This document shows positions 59,033-64,000 of a DNA stretch of 64,000 nucleotides, one piece after another. The translations under genes and the position numbers were made by a program. Within the stretch, counting starts at the first letter, position 1. The number at the start of each line of letters is the position of its first letter. A model generated the notes under the pieces. It did not search any database, was not told the DNA's origin, and worked only from the letters and a program-made list of their open reading frames with translations. This stretch comes from Duganella sp. BuS-21 (GTDB taxonomy: Bacteria > Pseudomonadota > Gammaproteobacteria > Burkholderiales > Burkholderiaceae_D): contig CP097466.1 in NCBI GenBank assembly GCA_041874725.1, positions 2,542,001 through 2,606,000 of the forward strand, read 5' to 3'.

Positions 59033-62000
59033 ATGAACCACAGGACAAGACGCTGCTGCATCGCCATGCTGCTGGCCCTGTCCTTGCCTGTCGCCGCCGC
59101 GCCCCGGGAAACCGTGACGCTGTGCTACGAGGCGCAGGATGTGCGGCCGTGGCGCACGGAGCAGGGCGGCGGCCTGAATTTCGAATTACTCAAGCTGGTC
59201 GAGCAGCGGCTCGACATCCATTTCGATTTCCAGAGCATCCCATGGAAGCGCTGCCTGGCGCAGCTCAAGGCCAACGCGGTCGATGGCGCCTTCGCCGTCA
59301 GCTACAAGCCTGACCGCCGCGAGCTGGGCGAGTATCCGGGCGGCGACAATGTCGACGCCAATAAACGCATGCACACCGACCGCTACGTGGTGTTGCGCCG
59401 CAAAGGCAGCAAAGTAGGCTGGGACGGCAAACAGTTCAGCAATCTGGATGGCGCGATCGGTTTTCAGCTCGGTTATTCGGTGGGCGACGTGCTGCGCGCG
59501 CAGAACCTGGAAGTGGACGAGGGCAGCCAGCGCGCCGACGAACTGGCGCGCAAGCTGATCGCCGGCCGCCTGGCGGCGGCTGCGGTGGGCGGCAGCGACG
59601 CCGCCGGCTTGATGCGCGGCCCGCTGGGCGCGCAGCTGGAGCAGCTGCCGGTGCCGATTATCGAAAAACCATATTTCCTGATTCTGTCGCACGCGCTGGT
59701 GGCGTCCAAGCCGCAGCTGGCGGCGCGCATCTGGGATGCGATGGAGCAGGCTCGCATCAGCGCGGCCTACAAAAAACTGGCGCTGGCCGAGGAGTCCGTC
59801 ATTGACACGCAGGACAAGCTGCTGAGCGACGGCGGCGGCCCGCTGTCGCAGCTGCGGCTGGCCTGGCGGCGCAACATCCTGCTGCGGCTGGGTTTCGGCA
59901 TCTTTCTGGCGGTGGCGATTTCCACCGCCATCTATACCACCTATGTGATGCAGACCTTGCGCAGCGAGGCCGAACAGAACCTGCGCGAACGCGCCGAGCG
60001 GCTGGCGGCGGTGCTGTCGCAGGCGCTGGCGCGGCCGCTGTTCGACATCAATAGCGCGGCCGTCTCCAGCGTGGTGGACGCTTCCGGCGCCACGCCGGAG
60101 GTGCTGGTGCTGCGGGTGCTGGGTCCAGGCGGCGCGGAGCTGGCCAGTTATGTGTCGCCGATGAGAGAGCCGGTGTCGGCTATCCACGTGCGGCGTGAGA
60201 TCCAGTTCAGCGATGCGCGCCGCAGCTATCCGGTGGGCTCCATCGACCTGGCGTATTCGCGCCAGCAGATGGACCTGGATTTGCAGCGCCAGATCGTCAA
60301 CACGGTGGCGGCCAACCTGCTGCTGGCGCTGGGCATCGTGCTGTCGATCTTTATCGTCGGGCGGCGCGCGGCGCGGCCGTTCGCCGATATCCGCGTCGGC
60401 CTGGAAAAGCTGACGCGCGGCGAGACCGACATCAAGCTTTCCGGCGTGGGGCGCGACGACCAGGTGGGGCGGCTGTCCGACGCGGTGCTGCGTTTCCGCG
60501 ACACCATGACGCGCCTGCGCGACGCCGAACGCGAACTGCGTGACCTGAATGCGGACCTGGAGCAGCGCATCGTCGACCGCACGGCGGAGCTGACGCGCAG
60601 CATGCAGCTGGCGCGCGACAGCCAGGCCAAGCTGCAGAACATCGTCGATACGGCGCTGGACGCGGTGGTGCGGATGGACGTGGAGGGTCGTATCGTCGGC
60701 TGGAACAAGCAGGCGGAGGTGATCTTCGGCTGGAAGCGCGAGGAGGCGCTGGGGCTGGAGCTGGACAAGACCATCATTCCGCCGCGCTTCCGCTATGAGC
60801 ACAAGCGCGGCATGCAGCGCTACCTGACCGGCGGAGGTGGCGGCGGCGTGCTCGATACCCGCATCGAGGTGTACGCGTTGCGCCGCAACGGCGAGGAATT
60901 CCCCATCGAGCTGGCGATTACGCAGGTGAAGATGGAGGAGCGCGACAGCTTCGAGTTCTGCGCCTTCATCCGCGACATCAGCGAACGCCGCGAGCGCGAG
61001 CAGAAACTGGTCAGCGCGAATGTGATGGCGGAGGCGGCGAACATCGCCAAGTCCGAGTTCCTGGCCAATATGAGCCACGAGATCCGCACGCCGATGAGCG
61101 CCGTGATCGGCATGGCCTACCTGGCCCTGCGCACCGAGATGACGGCCAGGCAGCACGATTACATCAGCAAGATCCACCGCGCGGCGCTGAACTTGCTGGG
61201 CATCATCAACGACATCCTGGACTTTTCCAAGATCGAGGCGGGACGGCTGGAGGTGGAGGCGATTCCGTTCTCGCTGGAGGATGTGCTGGTCAATGTGAAC
61301 AGCGTGACGGCGCAGCGCGCGGCCGACAAGCGCCTGACCTATGTCATCAACACCGCGCACGATGTGCCGCGCTATCTGGTGGGCGATCCGCTGCGGCTGG
61401 GGCAGGTGCTGATCAACCTGGTTAACAACGCGGTTAAGTTCACGCTGGAAGGCAAGCTGGAATTGCGTTGCGCGCTGCAAGGGCAGGCGGGCGATAAAAC
61501 GCTGATCCGCTTCTCGGTCAGCGACACCGGCATCGGCATGACGCCGCAGCAGAAATCGCGGCTGTTCCGCGCCTTCAGCCAGGCCAACGGCTCGACCACG
61601 CGGCAGTACGGCGGCACCGGCCTGGGACTGTCGATTTCACAGCAGCTGGTGCGGCTGATGGGCGGGAATATCGAGGTTGAAAGTGAGATCGAGCACGGTT
61701 CCGTGTTCCGTTTCGACTTACCGTTTGATTTGTCCGACGCCGCCGCGCTGGCGGTGCATTCGGCCGTGCAGCACGGCACAGTGGGCGACCTGCAGCTGGA
61801 CGCCTCGCCGCGCCGCACGGCCCGCGTGCTGCTGGCCGAGGACAGTGCCGACAACCAGGACGTAACGCGCGAATTGCTGGAGCTGCAGGGGCTGGACGTG
61901 GAGGTGGTGAACGACGGCCGCGAGGCGGTGGCGCGGCTGATGGAAGCCGGCCCGCGCGCCTACGACCTGGTGCTGATGGACCTGGGCATGCCGGTGATGG

Positions 62001-62476
62001 ACGGCCACGAGGCCACGCGCCTGCTGCGCACCGACAGCCGCTTCAGCGAGCTGCCGATCATCGCGGTGACCTCGAACGCGCTGGCGGGGATGCGGGCGCG
62101 CTGCCTGGAAGAGGGCATGCAGGACTATATCGCCAAGCCTATCGATCCGCAGCGACTGTATGGCGTGCTATCGCGCTGGCTCGGCATGTCGATGAAGGTG
62201 ATACCGCCGGTGCCGCCGCTGCCGCAAGCGCAGGAAAGCGGCGACGGCGTGGCCTGCGCCAGCGCCGCCGATGCGCGCCAGGCGATGCAGGATCTGGCGG
62301 CGCTGCTGGCGGAGTTCAGCGGCGAGAGCATGGATTACTTCGAGCGGGCGCATGCCTGCCTGGCGGCGACGTTGTCGGCGCCGGAGATGGCGCGGCTCAG
62401 CCATCATATGGAGCAGTATGAATTTGAAGCGGCCGGCAAAGTGCTGGCCGCCGCCATTGGAAGACAGGAGACATGA
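59033..62476 (+). CDS. Hybrid histidine kinase with periplasmic binding-protein sensor
   Basis: 1147 residues. Signal peptide or TM 'MNHRTRRCCIAMLLALSLPVAAA', then an SBP_bac_3-type solute-binding domain (about 25-265). TM at about 282-306, a second extracytoplasmic segment, TM at about 424-446, HAMP about 447-500, a coiled coil, and PAS about 540-665. HisKA has phospho-acceptor His682 ('NMSHEIRTPMSAVIGM'). The HATPase shows 'NLVNNAVKFT', 'DTGIGM' and 'GGTGLGLSI', and the receiver has D983 ('LMDLGMP'). The last ~75 residues ('LAALLAEFSGESMDYFERA') look like a helical regulatory tail rather than a canonical Hpt, with no clear phospho-His motif. It should sense an amino acid or similar small ligand and signal to the receiver protein encoded next, with which it shares an ATGA overlap. 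Confidence 0.92.
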   Translation: MNHRTRRCCIAMLLALSLPVAAAPRETVTLCYEAQDVRPWRTEQGGGLNFELLKLVEQRLDIHFDFQSIPWKRCLAQLKANAVDGAFAVSYKPDRRELGEYPGGDNVDANKRMHTDRYVVLRRKGSKVGWDGKQFSNLDGAIGFQLGYSVGDVLRAQNLEVDEGSQRADELARKLIAGRLAAAAVGGSDAAGLMRGPLGAQLEQLPVPIIEKPYFLILSHALVASKPQLAARIWDAMEQARISAAYKKLALAEESVIDTQDKLLSDGGGPLSQLRLAWRRNILLRLGFGIFLAVAISTAIYTTYVMQTLRSEAEQNLRERAERLAAVLSQALARPLFDINSAAVSSVVDASGATPEVLVLRVLGPGGAELASYVSPMREPVSAIHVRREIQFSDARRSYPVGSIDLAYSRQQMDLDLQRQIVNTVAANLLLALGIVLSIFIVGRRAARPFADIRVGLEKLTRGETDIKLSGVGRDDQVGRLSDAVLRFRDTMTRLRDAERELRDLNADLEQRIVDRTAELTRSMQLARDSQAKLQNIVDTALDAVVRMDVEGRIVGWNKQAEVIFGWKREEALGLELDKTIIPPRFRYEHKRGMQRYLTGGGGGGVLDTRIEVYALRRNGEEFPIELAITQVKMEERDSFEFCAFIRDISERREREQKLVSANVMAEAANIAKSEFLANMSHEIRTPMSAVIGMAYLALRTEMTARQHDYISKIHRAALNLLGIINDILDFSKIEAGRLEVEAIPFSLEDVLVNVNSVTAQRAADKRLTYVINTAHDVPRYLVGDPLRLGQVLINLVNNAVKFTLEGKLELRCALQGQAGDKTLIRFSVSDTGIGMTPQQKSRLFRAFSQANGSTTRQYGGTGLGLSISQQLVRLMGGNIEVESEIEHGSVFRFDLPFDLSDAAALAVHSAVQHGTVGDLQLDASPRRTARVLLAEDSADNQDVTRELLELQGLDVEVVNDGREAVARLMEAGPRAYDLVLMDLGMPVMDGHEATRLLRTDSRFSELPIIAVTSNALAGMRARCLEEGMQDYIAKPIDPQRLYGVLSRWLGMSMKVIPPVPPLPQAQESGDGVACASAADARQAMQDLAALLAEFSGESMDYFERAHACLAATLSAPEMARLSHHMEQYEFEAAGKVLAAAIGRQET

Positions 62477-62850
62477 TGAACAATAATAATCGACGCACCG
62501 TGCTGATCGTGGACGACACGCCGGATAACATTACCTTGCTATCGAGTCTGTTGAAGGACAAGTACACCACCAAAGTGGCCACCAACGGCGCGACGGCCTT
62601 GCAGATCGTGGCGTCGTCCAAGGTGGACCTGATCCTGCTCGATATCATGATGCCGGATGTGGATGGCATCGAGACCTGCCGCCGGCTCAAGGCGGACCCC
62701 GCCAGCGCGGCGATTCCGGTGGTGTTCCTGACCGCGAAAAGCCTGTCGGAAGACGAGGCTTTGGCGCGCAGCGTGGGCGCGGTGGACTTTTTGCGCAAGC
62801 CGGTGAATCCCGATCAATTGTTCAGCCGCGTGGCGGCGCATCTGAAATGA
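62473..62850 (+). CDS. Single-domain response regulator (CheY-like)
   Basis: 125 residues, receiver domain only: acidic pair D14-D15 ('LIVDDTP'), phospho-acceptor D57 ('LLDIMMPDVDG'), T87 ('FLTAK') and K109 ('RKPVNP'). No output domain, so it acts by protein contact or as a phosphate shuttle. Its ATG overlaps the kinase stop (ATGA), a second ATG follows at 62476, and GGAG lies just upstream, so it is translationally coupled to the kinase and probably its direct partner. Confidence 0.92.
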   Translation: MMNNNNRRTVLIVDDTPDNITLLSSLLKDKYTTKVATNGATALQIVASSKVDLILLDIMMPDVDGIETCRRLKADPASAAIPVVFLTAKSLSEDEALARSVGAVDFLRKPVNPDQLFSRVAAHLK

Positions 62851-62888
62851 TATATACTGTTTATATTATTGATTAAATTGGAGTGAGT

Positions 62889-63437
62889 ATGGTCACCAAG
62901 GCTACCCCTAAAACCACCGCAACCAAGCCAGCCACGCCGGCCGTCAAGCCAGCCGTGAAGGCCGCGCCGAAGGCAGCCGTCAAGCCGGCGCCGAAAGCCG
63001 TCACACCGAAGCCGGCCGCCAAGCCTGCACCTAAAGCCGCTGCACCTAAAGCAGTCGCGAAGCCGGCGCCGAAGGCAGCACCTAAAGCAGCACCGAAGGC
63101 CGCCGTAGCCAAGCCGGCGCCAAAAGCCGCAGCCAAGCCGAAAGCCGCTCCGAAGGCCGCCGCCAAGCCGGCAGCAGCCAAGCCAGCCGCAGCGGAAGTG
63201 AAAGTCAAGGCGCCGAAGGAAAAACTGGTGCGCGACAGCTTCACCATGCCGGAAGCCGAATACGCGGTGCTGGGCCAGGTGAAGAAAGCCGCCTTGAAAG
63301 CCGGTTTCGAAGTCAAGAAAAGCGAACTGCTGCGCGTCGGCGTCGCCCTGATCTCGCAAATCGACCTGGCGACTCTGAAGAACGTGCTGGCCGGCCTGCC
63401 ACAGCTGAAAACCGGCCGTCCAAAGAAGCCTGATTAA
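62889..63437 (+). CDS. Histone H1-like Lys/Ala/Pro-rich protein
   Basis: 182 residues from the ATG at 62889 with GGAG 5 nt upstream. Residues 1-105 are low-complexity K-P-A/K-A-A repeats ('KPAPKAA' many times), like eukaryotic H1 tails and bacterial AlgP/BpH1-type proteins. Residues 108-182 form an ordered helical domain ('DSFTMPEAEYAVLGQVKKAALKAGFEVKKSELLRVGVALI') conserved in many beta-proteobacterial proteins of this type. The tail probably binds DNA or polyphosphate-rich structures; its repeat number is expected to vary between strains. It is preceded by AT-rich sequence and followed by a hairpin at 63455. Confidence 0.8.
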   Translation: MVTKATPKTTATKPATPAVKPAVKAAPKAAVKPAPKAVTPKPAAKPAPKAAAPKAVAKPAPKAAPKAAPKAAVAKPAPKAAAKPKAAPKAAAKPAAAKPAAAEVKVKAPKEKLVRDSFTMPEAEYAVLGQVKKAALKAGFEVKKSELLRVGVALISQIDLATLKNVLAGLPQLKTGRPKKPD

Positions 63438-63454
63438 AAAACAACATGTCACGG

Positions 63455-63476
63455 AAATGACATTTCTCTGTCATTT
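63455..63476. promoter_or_regulatory. AAATGACA inverted repeat
   Basis: AAATGACA, 6-nt spacer TTTCTC, TGTCATTT: perfect 8-bp arms between the histone-like and acyltransferase genes, 17 nt after the stop. It could terminate the histone-like transcript (an imperfect T tract TTTTCTT follows) or serve as an operator for the acyltransferase gene. Confidence 0.45.
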
Positions 63477-63532
63477 TCTTGAAGTATTCGATCGTTACGC
63501 TTGCTTCGTCTTCCACACCAAAGGGATGAAGC

Positions 63533-64000
63533 ATGCAAACCTCGATCATACAAGCGGACGTGCGAGCATCGTCCGGCAAGCTGCTACTCAGTATGGCAAG
63601 CACGCCGGAAGAGCTGCGCGAAGTGCAGCGCTTGCGCTACAAGGTGTTCATCGAATCGATGGGCCTGAGCGCGCTCGTTCGCGCCGACGGCCTCGATAGC
63701 GACGAATTCGACGAACACTGCGACCACCTCATCGTGCGCGACGCCAACTCCCTGATGGTGGTCGGCACCTACCGCCTGCTGAGCGCCAACCGCGCCCGCA
63801 AACTGGGCCGCTTGTACTCCGAAGGCGAATTCGACCTGGGCCGCCTGAACAACATCCGTGGCCGCATCGTCGAAGCGGGCCGCGCCTGCATCCACCCTGA
63901 TTATCGCGGCGGCAGCGTCATCATGCTGCTGTGGTCCGGCCTGGCCGAATACATGGTCCGCGAGAATGCCGAATTCCTGGTAGGCTGCGCCAGCATCAGC
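63533..64000 (+). CDS. OlsB/LuxI-like N-acyltransferase, 5' part
   Basis: 156 codons are inside the window; the 3' end is cut. The ATG at 63533 follows AGGGATG. The protein is a GNAT-fold acyltransferase of the OlsB/N-acyl amino acid synthase type: 'EELREVQRLRYKVFIESMGLS' matches the first conserved helix shared with autoinducer synthases, 'DEFDEHCDHLIVRDANSLMVVGTYRLLSA' follows, and 'EAGRACIHPDYRGGSVIMLLWSGLAEYM' is the acyl-donor binding loop. OlsB makes lyso-ornithine lipid from 3-hydroxyacyl-ACP and ornithine; a homoserine-lactone-type product is less likely but cannot be excluded. Confidence 0.75.
   Translation, partial: MQTSIIQADVRASSGKLLLSMASTPEELREVQRLRYKVFIESMGLSALVRADGLDSDEFDEHCDHLIVRDANSLMVVGTYRLLSANRARKLGRLYSEGEFDLGRLNNIRGRIVEAGRACIHPDYRGGSVIMLLWSGLAEYMVRENAEFLVGCASIS

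Noticed and set aside
1..64000. Prophage, insertion sequence or tRNA-linked island
   Set aside because: No transposase, integrase, phage structural gene or tRNA is visible; the only mobile-like items are the palindromic elements at 36059 and 43012.

Overview
The window is GC-rich chromosomal DNA. Gene content suggests a betaproteobacterium of the Oxalobacteraceae (Massilia/Duganella/Janthinobacterium type): Ala/Gly-rich proteins, many hybrid histidine kinases and c-di-GMP proteins, a Lys/Ala/Pro histone-like protein, an M16 peptidase pair and very large RTX proteins. The taxonomic call is inference from family content; no rRNA or tRNA gene is visible.

Layout. (1) 1-2.7 kb: the end of a PLP aminotransferase, a small exported DUF2059-like protein, an Lnt-like membrane amidohydrolase and, convergent to it, a YecA/SEC-C protein. 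(2) 2.9-35.0 kb, half the window: two giant paralogous RTX proteins in tandem (6410 and 3956 aa) with a small periplasmic SIMPL-domain gene between them and a strong intrinsic terminator after the second. Each giant begins with super-modules of RTX block, propeller-like domain, Ig-like domain and a conserved linker (four in the first protein, two in the second). A long array of RTX and 'YTRSR' modules follows, ending in an almost shared serralysin-like C-terminal tail. No type I exporter genes lie nearby. (3) 35.1-36.3 kb: three small genes separated by hairpins and a 173-bp composite palindrome. (4) 36.3-43.9 kb: a Cache/PAS hybrid kinase, a two-gene M16 peptidase operon (one catalytic and one inactive subunit), an acyl-CoA thioesterase, a perfect 35-bp inverted repeat and a PilZ protein. 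(5) 44.0-51.5 kb: glucarate dehydratase divergent from a LacI-type regulator, a KTSC protein, a dihydrodipicolinate-synthase-like gene translationally coupled to an MFS transporter and divergent from a PtsJ-type MocR regulator, and a penicillin-binding-like serine hydrolase. (6) 51.6-64 kb: a SET-domain protein, a CHASE-PAS-GGDEF-EAL protein, a spermidine-synthase-like protein, a membrane GGDEF protein with a degenerate active site, a Ppx/GppA phosphatase, a binding-protein-type hybrid kinase overlapping a receiver protein, a histone-like protein, and the start of an OlsB/LuxI-like acyltransferase cut by the window end.

How the genes may work together. The RTX pair looks like a surface or secreted calcium-dependent matrix, with the SIMPL protein as a possible periplasmic partner. 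The PilZ, GGDEF and EAL proteins and both kinases point to control of a motile/sessile switch. The gudD/LacI and DapA-like/MFS/MocR groups look like small catabolic units with local regulators. Most promising for new biology are the repeated propeller modules in the giant RTX proteins, their internal duplication and shared ends, and several unexplained palindromic elements.
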